Positions 15,494 to 23,419 of a DNA stretch of 35,991 bases are shown piece after piece. Below the pieces are notes generated by a model. That model saw only the letters and a program-made list of their open reading frames with translations, did no database searches and had not been told where the DNA came from. The translations under genes were made by a program, and so were the position numbers. The stretch's first letter is position 1. Each line of letters opens with the position of its first letter. The stretch covers positions 1 to 35,991 of the forward strand of contig NZ_JBQCZW010000026.1 in NCBI RefSeq assembly GCF_052089425.1. The letters run 5' to 3'. Source of the DNA: Ancrocorticia sp052089425. Its GTDB lineage: Bacteria; Actinomycetota; Actinomycetes; Actinomycetales; Actinomycetaceae.

Positions 15494-16227
15494 TGGGCAG
15501 CCTCCTCGGAATCAGGGGTGGATGCCGGTGCCTTGGAGCCGGTTGGTGCCTCAGATGGCGATGCGGAGAGTTCTTCCGCGTCTGCGAGAACGCCGGACGA
15601 TTCGAGAGCGCTCTCCCACGCCTCCAGAGTGCCCAGAGTCATGAGTTGGAGGCCGCCCATCCACTCGGTTTGGGAGGCGGCCCGGGCCTTCTCCAGCATG
15701 TCGGGCGCCCATGTGAGGAGGTGATCACGGCTGAATTCGCCGCCGATGCGGGCGTAACGTTCGGCGGCTAGGGCGGCATCCTGTTCCAGAGCGGTCAGTG
15801 CGCTGACGCAGCACTGAGCGAGGAAGTCCAGCTCCAGCCCAATGTGATCATCCGGTTCGCGGTTCAGGTTCGGGGCTTGCAGGCCGAGCCTGCGGTATTG
15901 ATCGCGGACCTCGAGAGTCTCGGAATCGAAGACTAGGCCTTCCTCGTTTCGGTGAACCGATTCGAAGGGCGGGACCTTGGCGTTCGCCGTGATGCCATAC
16001 AGCAGATCGTGATCCCTGTGAATATCGGAGGCGGATTCCTCCTGAGCGCGGGAGCGGTGCCACGCATTGATACCGGCGGCTGTTGATTCGCCGCTGGCCG
16101 GGGCGGGCCATTCGTCGAGCAGGTCAACAACCTGATCACGAGTCTCAGGCGTTACCGGGGTGATGTGAAGGCGGCCCAGCGTGGAAAAGGCGGCGGCAAA
16201 CGCATCTAACTGCTCAAATGAAAGCAC
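15490..16227 (-). CDS. TorD/DmsD-family Moco-enzyme chaperone (paralogue 2)
   Basis: This 245-aa protein is the clearer TorD/DmsD member. PPFESVHR (the Y/F-E-SV element), VRDQYRRLGLQAP and REPDDHIGLELDFLAQCC are hallmarks of the family. The last 35 residues are Ser/Pro/Glu-rich and probably disordered. The GTG start at 16227 follows GAGGAAC. It heads the torD2-torD1-ferredoxin unit, which has its own promoter and is separated from dmsC by a strong hairpin. Confidence 0.9.
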   Translation of the reverse strand: MLSFEQLDAFAAAFSTLGRLHITPVTPETRDQVVDLLDEWPAPASGESTAAGINAWHRSRAQEESASDIHRDHDLLYGITANAKVPPFESVHRNEEGLVFDSETLEVRDQYRRLGLQAPNLNREPDDHIGLELDFLAQCCVSALTALEQDAALAAERYARIGGEFSRDHLLTWAPDMLEKARAASQTEWMGGLQLMTLGTLEAWESALESSGVLADAEELSASPSEAPTGSKAPASTPDSEEAAQ

Positions 16228-16260
16228 AGTTCCTCATTTCGGATCTTTGGTTCTGCGGCA

Positions 16261-16281
16261 ATTCTACTCAGTGAGTACTGA
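16261..16281 (-). promoter_or_regulatory. torD2 promoter with an inverted repeat
   Basis: On the minus strand a -10 box TAGAAT (16266-16261) lies about 34 nt before the start codon. Directly upstream is TCAGT-ACTC-ACTGA (16281-16268), a 5-bp-arm inverted repeat covering the -10/-35 spacer. It somewhat resembles the palindrome at 404-417 (TGAGTGAGCACTCA). Confidence 0.5.
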
Positions 16282-16363
16282 TTGAAAATAATGGTGTTGG
16301 GATGGTGGAGTGATCGCCGTGTTGGACCACAAGAGATCGGGATGTTTAAGTGTAGTGAACACA

Positions 16364-16394
16364 GTGGGCGGGCCGGGTGTGCCGGCCCGCCCAC
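16364..16394 (-). terminator. Strong hairpin after dmsC
   Basis: GTGGGCGGGCCGG and CCGGCCCGCCCAC form a perfect 13-bp GC-rich stem around a 5-nt loop. It lies 41 bp after the dmsC stop and before the torD2 promoter. The downstream minus strand (TGTGTTCACTACAC) has no real T-run, so it may stabilise the 3' end as much as terminate. Confidence 0.6.
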
Positions 16395-16435
16395 GCGGGA
16401 GTGAGTGTGTACCTGCCTCAGTGGCGGGTGTGTTG

Positions 16436-17431
16436 CTACTGGCCCAGTATGTACTGGGTGGTGTTCAGGCCTACGTGCCACAAACCTTCGTAGTGAAGGC
16501 CGCGTCCGAGCAGTTCGGAAGCGATTGCGAGGGCGAAGGCGATGCCGATGATCCAAGCGATTGCACGGTTTGGCTTCTCAGCGGTGCGTGCCCGCATGAA
16601 GGCGAACATGCCCGTCATAATCACAACGGCGGCTAGGAGGACCAAGCGAACCACCAAGACGGGGCCCTGCATGTGGTGTGCAACTTCTTGGGCCGCCGCG
16701 TCACCTGTACCAAGCCACCCGATGTAGACCGGGTAGGTGACGAGGATGACCACTCCGGCGAAGGCGGCTGAAAGCGAGATGCCCTGAAGAGCCTTTGTTG
16801 TCAAGGCCGTGAGCTCTGATGTCAGCGGCTTATCGGAGATCAGACGGAGCTTATGCGCCAGCTTGGCTTCGCCACCGGCATCCCTGCGTGCCTGCATGTT
16901 CCACGTGACCATGAGCGCAACGCCCACTGCCAGAGAACCGGTGAGGATGGCCGAGGAGAAGAAGAAGATCCAGACCGAGGCGTTGTGCCACGCGGGGATG
17001 GTTTCCACGCTGAAGTACACGCCGGCCATCGTGATGACCAGAAGGAGGCCAGCAAGGGCGGTCAGCCCCGCGAGTACCTGACGTACCCAGCGAGAGAACC
17101 AGCCCATCCACTGGCACGCAGCAAATACAAGGCCAACGGCGCCGTACAGAACGCCAGCGCCAATCTCCCGGCTCATCCATGATGAACCCATATGACGCAA
17201 CGTGTTGAGGGCGTTGAACGGATCGCCCAGATGGAAGAAGGCAGCGAAGAAGCCAAGAACCAAAAGAGGACCTGCCGCATACATCGCGGCGTTGGTGATC
17301 CTGTCAATGGTCTCCGGCTTCATCTTCTTCGCGTAGCCGTAGATGTGGATAAGACCGAGTATCCAGATAGAGCCCACGGACATCTGACCGATGACCGTGA
17401 ACAGGATCATGGGAAGCTCTTCAGCATTCAT
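16436..17431 (-). CDS. dmsC: DMSO reductase membrane anchor subunit DmsC
   Basis: This protein of about 331 aa is almost entirely hydrophobic with roughly eight membrane helices. The NrfD/DmsC-like traits are visible: PMILFTVIGQMSVGSIWILG, FHLGDPFNALNTLRHMGSSWMSRE, and a helix-rich C-terminal half. It should oxidise menaquinol and pass electrons to DmsB. AAGGAGA precedes the ATG at 17431, which overlaps the dmsB stop (TGATG). One DmsC has to serve all three DmsA proteins unless other anchors are encoded elsewhere. Confidence 0.93.
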   Translation of the reverse strand: MNAEELPMILFTVIGQMSVGSIWILGLIHIYGYAKKMKPETIDRITNAAMYAAGPLLVLGFFAAFFHLGDPFNALNTLRHMGSSWMSREIGAGVLYGAVGLVFAACQWMGWFSRWVRQVLAGLTALAGLLLVITMAGVYFSVETIPAWHNASVWIFFFSSAILTGSLAVGVALMVTWNMQARRDAGGEAKLAHKLRLISDKPLTSELTALTTKALQGISLSAAFAGVVILVTYPVYIGWLGTGDAAAQEVAHHMQGPVLVVRLVLLAAVVIMTGMFAFMRARTAEKPNRAIAWIIGIAFALAIASELLGRGLHYEGLWHVGLNTTQYILGQ

Positions 17432-18069
17432 CAGATCTCCTTGGGATTTGCGATGTGACCGGTGCCTGCATCCCACGCCTGAGCGTCACGATGAGGGCTG
17501 ATCACGAGGTGAGGCTGAGTAATCGAGGGATCGGGCAGTGGTGCTACGCCGTTTTCTGTCCCGTATTCCTCGCGAAGATCTGCGATTGGACCAAAATCGA
17601 GGGCGCGGGACGGGCATGCATCCACACATGCCGGGTTCTGGCCCTGATCGCGGTAGTCATAGCACAGATCGCACTTGGTCATGTGACCGGTTTCTGTGTT
17701 CAGCTGCGGAGCGCCGTAGGGGCATGCCCACTGGCAGTAACGGCAACCCACGCACTTGGAATCATCCACGTACACGGTGCCATCATCGCGGCGCGACATT
17801 GCCGTGGTGGGGCACACTCGCATGCAGATGGGATCCTCGCAGTGGTTGCACGCAATGGAGGTGTAGTAGGAGAACACGTTGGGTTGGAACGTGTTGCCCG
17901 AACGCTGCCAGCTGCCGCCTGTGTATTCCACGACGCGGCGCCAGTTCACCCCCAGCGGCAGGTCATGCTTATCTTTACATGCGATCTGGCATGCCTTACA
18001 GCCGTTGCACAGGGTCTGATCAAAATAGAACCCGTACTTCGCGCCCGCTTCGGTCAAGGACTCGCTCAC
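17431..18069 (-). CDS. dmsB: DMSO reductase iron-sulfur subunit DmsB
   Basis: This protein of about 212 aa carries four [4Fe-4S] motifs: CNGCKACQIACK, CNHCEDPICMRVCP, CVGCRYCQWACPYGAPQ and CDLCYDYR..GQNPACVDACP, in the standard DmsB order. It should relay electrons from DmsC to DmsA and reach the outside in complex with DmsA, having no Tat signal of its own. I chose GTG 18069 because AGGAG lies 8 bp upstream; GTG 18078 overlaps that ribosome-binding site. The dmsA1 stop (TAG at 18083-18081) lies inside the same AGGAG sequence, so the genes are tightly packed. Confidence 0.95.
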   Translation of the reverse strand: MSESLTEAGAKYGFYFDQTLCNGCKACQIACKDKHDLPLGVNWRRVVEYTGGSWQRSGNTFQPNVFSYYTSIACNHCEDPICMRVCPTTAMSRRDDGTVYVDDSKCVGCRYCQWACPYGAPQLNTETGHMTKCDLCYDYRDQGQNPACVDACPSRALDFGPIADLREEYGTENGVAPLPDPSITQPHLVISPHRDAQAWDAGTGHIANPKEI

Positions 18070-18080
18070 TAAACTCACTC

Positions 18081-20681
18081 CTAAGCCTTAACAAGTTGAA
18101 CAATTGCAGTGTGTACCGCGTTACCCTTCGCCAGAGGCGATGGATGCAGCGAGGTCAATGTGTTGGTGTTGCCGCCCGTATCCACGGGCATTTCCGGATT
18201 TGCTCCGGGTGGTGGTGTGATCTCCGAACTCGGTTGCGGGGTGTACCAAGCGCCCTGCGGTAGAGAGACGACCCCTGGCGCGATACGCTCTGTCACCCGT
18301 GCGCCGATCATGACTGTGCCGCGATCGTTGTAGAGGAAAACGTCGTCGTCGTTCGAAATACCACGTTCTTGCGCGTCAATCGGATTGATCCACGCGGTCT
18401 GGTGGTGCGCTTCTTGCATCCAATCAACGTTGCCGTAGCTCGAATGGGTGCGCTGCTTGTAGTGGTGGCCGATCAACTGGAGCGGGTACTTCTCGCTCTC
18501 GCGCGAATCCAGCACGCCCTCCCACGTGTCCGTGTACTCCGGAAGTGGGTTGAGCTTGTCTCCCACAAGTTCCGGCCGGAAATCATCGAAGGTCCACTTC
18601 TCGGCCATACGGGCGAGGCGATCGGAGTAGATTTCGATCTTGCCGGACGGAGTGGAAAGCGGATTGGCTTCGGGATCATCACGGAACTCTTGAAGGGAGA
18701 TCACGGAGCCTGCGTTCTTGCGGAACAGGCCCATCTCCTTCCAATCCTCATAATCAGGGATATCCGGATCCTCCGCCTGAGTGGCCTTCACTGCGTCACG
18801 CAGCCAGTCTTCCCGATCCTTGCCGTCGTAATATTGGTCCGAAACTCCGAGGTGTTCGGCTAGACCGCCGCAAATATCGAACACTGTCCGGCACTCGTAC
18901 AGTGGATCGATTGCCTGCGAGGAGATGATGCCGTAGGCCATCGGCGTGGCGTTCTCACCAGGGTGGATATCGTTCTCCTCCGAGGTGGAGGTGCCCGGCA
19001 GAACATAGTCCGAATAGCGCGCTGACACTGTCATTTGGATATCGCAGGTGACGATCAGCTCGGCCTTGGATTCATCCTGAAGGATCTCTACGGAAGCGTT
19101 GTTATCGCCGGTCTGATTGACGAGCGAATTCGAGCCGTAGTTCCACACCATCTTGATCGGCACGTCCAGCTTGATGTTGGTGGGGTTACCCTCATCATCC
19201 ACAGGAACCTTGCCGGCGCGAACGCCGGGTTCAGGCTTCTCAAGAACGCCAGCATTGAAGGTATCCATCTGATCGCCGTGATCGATGGCGTCTAGCCAGC
19301 TGAACGAGGAGATGATCTTGTTCGAATCCGTGTTGGTCAAAGACGTATTGAACGTTTTGACGATCGGAAGGCCCACGCCACCCTCACGGGCGCCGGTCCC
19401 ACCGCCAACCTTTCCGATGTTGCCGGTTACCGCTGCCAGAAGGAAGATCGAACGGCTAGCGTCCTCGCCATTGGCATGGCGCTGAGGGCCCCACCCTTGA
19501 GTGATCGCGCACGGCTTGGCGCCGGCGATCTCGCGGGCTAGGCTGCGGATGTGGGTGGCGGGAACGCCGGTGATGTCAGCTGCCCATTCGGGAGTTTTTT
19601 CCGTGCCATCTGTGCCCTTGCCCTCAACGTAGGAGCGGTAGGACGCGTTCTCGGGCGCTCCATCGGGCATATGGTCCTCATCGAAACCCACGCAATGAGT
19701 GTCCAAGAAATCCTGATCATGCAGGTCCTCTTGGAGCATCACGTGGATGAGGCCTGCTACGAGGGCAGCGTCGGTGCCGGGGCGCAGGGCAACCCACTCG
19801 TCCGCGATGCCCACCGTGGTATCCGAATAACGCGGATCCACGATGATGGTGCGAACATCAGAGGCCTTCTTTGTTTGCTGAGTGACGAATGTGAGGCCGC
19901 CGCCGGACATGCGGGTTTCCAGCGGGTTGTTGCCAAACATGACCTGCAGTTGGGCGTTTTCGGCATCATCGAGTGAGTTGCCGGCGACCCAATCACCGTA
20001 GAAGTACGGGTAGGCCTGCGTGATTTGGTTGGTGGAGTAATCACCGTAGTGATCGAGGTATCCGCCCCATGTGTTCATCAGGCGGGCGAACGCGGTTTCG
20101 TTAGGGGGCCACGAGCACGCCATCGTGGAGCCGAGCACGCCGGTTCCGTAATTGATGTAGAAAGCCTCGTTCCCATACTCCTCTTTGATGCCCTCCATCT
20201 TGGTGGCGATTTCGGAGAGTGCCTCATCCCATGAGATCTCTTCCCACTGGCCATCGCCGCGCTTGGTGCCGGCCTTGCGGCGTAGTGGCTTCTTCAAGCG
20301 ATCAGGGTTGTAGATCCTATGGCGGATGGAGCGGCCGCGCACGCAGGAACGGACACGCTGGCTGCCCAGCGAATCATCGCCGGTGTTGTCAGGGAGCACG
20401 CGCACAACTGTGCCGTCCTTGACCTGCAGGCGCAGCGGGCAGCGCGAGCCACAATTGACCGTGCAGGCGGACCAGACTGTCTTATCGGCATCCGCGAGGC
20501 CTTCGGCCGCGGCCTTGGGCCCGCTCCCCGGCATTCCAAGGTTGGTGGTCGAGGCGACGAGCGCCGTCCCGCCTGCAGCGACGCCCGACCACTTGAGGAA
20601 GGAACGGCGGGTGGGGGCGTTACCTGCTGCTGGGCAGCCTGCTGGCAACGTGGCGGTGTTGGTCTTGGCCGTCTTAGCCAT
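18081..20681 (-). CDS. dmsA: DMSO reductase-type molybdoenzyme catalytic subunit (paralogue DmsA1)
   Basis: This 866-aa bis-MGD oxidoreductase has a Tat signal (TRRSFLKWSGVAAGG, about residues 24-38), then the FS0 iron-sulfur cluster C73-x3-C-x3-C with the fourth Cys in VRSCVRGRSIRHRIYNPDR. The predicted Mo ligand is Ser216 in HYGDYSTNQ, as in E. coli DmsA, and FGNNPLETRMSGGG is the cofactor-binding segment. It is the paralogue closest to E. coli DmsA (NYGTGVLGSTM...SWPP). Substrates are S- or N-oxides by family; the exact one is unknown. Its ATG overlaps the dmsA2 stop by 8 nt, and GGAGAAG lies upstream. Confidence 0.93.
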   Translation of the reverse strand: MAKTAKTNTATLPAGCPAAGNAPTRRSFLKWSGVAAGGTALVASTTNLGMPGSGPKAAAEGLADADKTVWSACTVNCGSRCPLRLQVKDGTVVRVLPDNTGDDSLGSQRVRSCVRGRSIRHRIYNPDRLKKPLRRKAGTKRGDGQWEEISWDEALSEIATKMEGIKEEYGNEAFYINYGTGVLGSTMACSWPPNETAFARLMNTWGGYLDHYGDYSTNQITQAYPYFYGDWVAGNSLDDAENAQLQVMFGNNPLETRMSGGGLTFVTQQTKKASDVRTIIVDPRYSDTTVGIADEWVALRPGTDAALVAGLIHVMLQEDLHDQDFLDTHCVGFDEDHMPDGAPENASYRSYVEGKGTDGTEKTPEWAADITGVPATHIRSLAREIAGAKPCAITQGWGPQRHANGEDASRSIFLLAAVTGNIGKVGGGTGAREGGVGLPIVKTFNTSLTNTDSNKIISSFSWLDAIDHGDQMDTFNAGVLEKPEPGVRAGKVPVDDEGNPTNIKLDVPIKMVWNYGSNSLVNQTGDNNASVEILQDESKAELIVTCDIQMTVSARYSDYVLPGTSTSEENDIHPGENATPMAYGIISSQAIDPLYECRTVFDICGGLAEHLGVSDQYYDGKDREDWLRDAVKATQAEDPDIPDYEDWKEMGLFRKNAGSVISLQEFRDDPEANPLSTPSGKIEIYSDRLARMAEKWTFDDFRPELVGDKLNPLPEYTDTWEGVLDSRESEKYPLQLIGHHYKQRTHSSYGNVDWMQEAHHQTAWINPIDAQERGISNDDDVFLYNDRGTVMIGARVTERIAPGVVSLPQGAWYTPQPSSEITPPPGANPEMPVDTGGNTNTLTSLHPSPLAKGNAVHTAIVQLVKA

Positions 20682-23127
20682 GTGACTTCTCCACTTCTAC
20701 CAGTGCGGTATTGGCTGGGTTGCCCTTGGCGAGGGGCGAAGGATGGTACTTGGTCAGGAGGTTGACGCATCCGCCCTCATCAACACCATCCTTGTTGGGG
20801 TTAAACCACGCGCCCTGAGGCACGGAGAGAACGCCGGGGGCGATGCGAGGCGTGACCAGTGCGGGAATCCGCATGCGCCCGCGATCGTTGAAAACATCAA
20901 CCATGTCGCCGTTCTCAATCCCGCGGGAATCAGCATCTACTGGGTTAATCCACGCCTTTTGAGGATGCGCTTCCTTGTTGCGCGGAAGGTTCGCATAGGA
21001 GGAGTGGGTACGGCCCTTGTAGTGATGTCCGATGAGCTGGAGCGGGTACTTAGCACCGTCCTCACGGGCAACGTGCCAGTCCTCGAACGTGAGAACCTGC
21101 TCGGGAAGCGCGGCGAGGCGGTCAAGGCTATCCTCGAACTCCCACTCCTTGTTCATATCAAACAGCTGCTTCGAGAAAATCTCGAGCTTGCCCGAATCCG
21201 TTGGTACGGGGTTGGCCTCCGGGTCCTCACGGAACTCCTTGAGGGAGACGAATGGGGTGTTCGCGTGTTGACGCCACATCCCCATCTCTTCGAGTTCCGA
21301 AACCGAGGGAACATTGGGGATGGCTTCCTTCGTCTGCTCATACAGGTACTGGCGCCAATCGTCCTGAGTGCGTCCCTGCGTGAATTCCTCTTCGATTCCC
21401 AGACGCTTGGCAATCTCGGTGCACATCTCGTAACCGGTCTTGCAATCGTAGAGCGGATCGATTGCCTGCTGGCCCCAAATGAGCCAGCCAGTATCGCCGC
21501 AGCTGGCGCCAGGGATCAGGTCAAACTCTTCGAAGTTTGTGGTGGATGGGAGGAGGATATCCGCCCATTTCGCGCTGTCCGTGTGCTGATGGTCAATCAC
21601 CACGATGAACTCGCACTTGTCCGTATCCGCAAGCGTCTCATACGTCTTGTTGAGATCGTTGTGCTGGTTGGTCAACGTGTTCGAGGCGTTGACCACCATG
21701 AGCTTGATGCCAACATCCAGCTTGTCCTTGCCACGCACGCCGCCGTTGGTGGCCGTCATCTCTGGGCCGTGATCAATGGCATCGATCCAGTTGAAGCAGG
21801 AAATCTGCGTGGTAACGGGTGGTTCCTCGCCATCGAAAAGCGGGAAAGCTGCGACGGGCAGGGTGGTATTGCCCTCGCGAGCGCCAGTTCCGCCTCCCGT
21901 GATGCCCACGTTGCCGGTGGCTGCCGCGAGAAGGAAGATGGCGCGTGCTGAGTTTTCACCCATGGCGCTGCGCTGGGGTCCCCATCCCTGAGTGATCGCA
22001 CACGGCTTAGCACCGGCTATCTCGCGGGCCAGCTGGCGAATGTGATTTGCCGGAACGCCGGTAATGTCGGCGGCCCATTCGGCTGTCTTTTCCGTGCCGT
22101 CTTCGCCCTTGCCCTCAAGGTAGGCGCGGTAGGAGTTGTTTGCGGGAACTCCCTCTGGCATGTGGCCCTCATCGAAACCTACGCAGTATTCATCAAGGAA
22201 GTCCTGATCGTGCAGTCCTTCCTCCACCATGACGTAGATGAGGCCTGCAACGAGAGCAGCATCGGTGCCCGGGCGAAGCGCTACCCACTCGTCACCGGCG
22301 GCCAGCGCGGTTTCGGAGTAGCGCGGATCAATCACGATGGTCTTGACGTGGAAATCCTTGCGGACCTTCTGGACAACACCAAGTTCGCCGCCGCCGGACA
22401 TGCGGGTCTCTAGCGGATTGTTACCGAACATGACCTGAAGCTGGGAGAACTGTGCATCCTCAAGAGAATTCGAGGAGGTTGATTCCCCAAAGAAGTAGGG
22501 GTAGGCCGCGGTGATCTGCGCCGTTGAATAGTCACCGTACTGGCCGAGGTAGCCACCGTACGTGTTGAGAAGCCGTGGCCACGTGCCGCGCTTCGTGATG
22601 TTTCCACCTGTGGAGCCCGAGCCGTAGTGGTACCACAGGGCCTCATTGCCGTAGGTGTCCTTTACTCGCTTGAGCTCAGAAGCGATCGTATCGAAGGCCT
22701 CCTCCCATGAGATTTCCTCCCACTTATCCTCGCCGCGCGCGCCAGCGCGCTTCATCGGCTTCTTGAGGCGATCGGGGGAGTAGATGCGTTCGCGCTGGTT
22801 GCGCCCACGCACGCAGGCGCGAATCTGTAGATCCCCGAGTGCGTCAGATCCGGTGTTATCCGGGAACACGCGCACAACGGTGCCGTCCTTGACCTGCAGG
22901 CGAAGTGGGCAGCGGCTCTGGCAGTTGGCCAAGCACGCGTTCCACACGGTCTTGTCCACGCCACTCATTCCGTCTGCAGCCGCCTGGGGGCCGTGTCCGG
23001 GCATACCGAGGCTTGTAGTGGAAGCGATGAGCGCCGTTCCGCCTGCAGCTACGCCCGACCACTTGAGAAATGAACGCCGAGTGGGTGCAGTGCGAGAGCC
23101 AGCTGGCCTCTCCATTGTCTCCGTCAT
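20674..23127 (-). CDS. DMSO reductase-type molybdoenzyme catalytic subunit (paralogue DmsA2)
   Basis: This 817-aa protein is built like DmsA1: Tat signal TRRSFLKWSGVAAGG, FS0 cysteines in CLANCQSRCPLR with the fourth in IRACVRGRN, predicted Mo ligand Ser201 in QYGDYSTAQ, then FGNNPLETRMSGGG. Near the active-site funnel it differs (YHYGSGSTGGNITKRGTWP in place of NYGTGVLGSTM...SWPP), so its substrate may differ. GGAAGGATAAGAA precedes the ATG at 23127. It is the first gene of the dmsA2-dmsA1-dmsB-dmsC operon, and its upstream region carries the tandem operator pair at 23232-23281. Confidence 0.92.
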   Translation of the reverse strand: MTETMERPAGSRTAPTRRSFLKWSGVAAGGTALIASTTSLGMPGHGPQAAADGMSGVDKTVWNACLANCQSRCPLRLQVKDGTVVRVFPDNTGSDALGDLQIRACVRGRNQRERIYSPDRLKKPMKRAGARGEDKWEEISWEEAFDTIASELKRVKDTYGNEALWYHYGSGSTGGNITKRGTWPRLLNTYGGYLGQYGDYSTAQITAAYPYFFGESTSSNSLEDAQFSQLQVMFGNNPLETRMSGGGELGVVQKVRKDFHVKTIVIDPRYSETALAAGDEWVALRPGTDAALVAGLIYVMVEEGLHDQDFLDEYCVGFDEGHMPEGVPANNSYRAYLEGKGEDGTEKTAEWAADITGVPANHIRQLAREIAGAKPCAITQGWGPQRSAMGENSARAIFLLAAATGNVGITGGGTGAREGNTTLPVAAFPLFDGEEPPVTTQISCFNWIDAIDHGPEMTATNGGVRGKDKLDVGIKLMVVNASNTLTNQHNDLNKTYETLADTDKCEFIVVIDHQHTDSAKWADILLPSTTNFEEFDLIPGASCGDTGWLIWGQQAIDPLYDCKTGYEMCTEIAKRLGIEEEFTQGRTQDDWRQYLYEQTKEAIPNVPSVSELEEMGMWRQHANTPFVSLKEFREDPEANPVPTDSGKLEIFSKQLFDMNKEWEFEDSLDRLAALPEQVLTFEDWHVAREDGAKYPLQLIGHHYKGRTHSSYANLPRNKEAHPQKAWINPVDADSRGIENGDMVDVFNDRGRMRIPALVTPRIAPGVLSVPQGAWFNPNKDGVDEGGCVNLLTKYHPSPLAKGNPANTALVEVEKSHG

Positions 23128-23231
23128 TTCTTATCCTTCCGCTTTTCCAACCGCCAGACACATTCGCTAGCCTTCAATGGGCATGCGCGCAGTACATTCG
23201 CACGCCGCCATACGTTGAGACTAGGTTCCGC

Positions 23232-23281
23232 GACACCTGTCGTTTAGCCCTTTGGTCCTACCCGTGACACCTGTGTAATAG
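23232..23281 (-). promoter_or_regulatory. Tandem operator-like pair upstream of dmsA2
   Basis: GACACCTGT-CGTT-TAG (23232-23247) and GACACCTGT-GTAA-TAG (23266-23281), as read on the plus strand, are two same-orientation copies of the motif (A/G)ACAC(C/G)TGT-N4-TAG with starts 34 bp apart. Exactly the same motif and spacing occur before dmsA3 at 26014-26063. A candidate -10 (TAGTCT) lies just downstream on the minus strand near 23218. Function is inferred. Confidence 0.65.
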
Positions 23282-23371
23282 ATTCCCGCGGAATCCCGCT
23301 CCCATCCTTTTCGTGCGTATTTGTGCGTATAATTCCGGACCGCGCGGATGAGCGAGCTGCGCCATACGCAA

Positions 23372-23415
23372 TCGGCAGCCCAGCCCGTAATAGCTTGGCC
23401 TATTCCCGCTGCCGA
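23372..23415 (-). terminator. Hairpin after dmsA3
   Basis: TCGGCAGC (23372-23379) and GCTGCCGA (23408-23415) are perfect 8-bp arms, with AATAG/CTATT as an inner stem. It begins 4 bp after the dmsA3 stop. There is no T-tract, so it may be a 3'-end stabiliser or a weak terminator separating dmsA3 from the dmsA2 operon. Confidence 0.45.
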
Positions 23416-23419
23416 ACTG

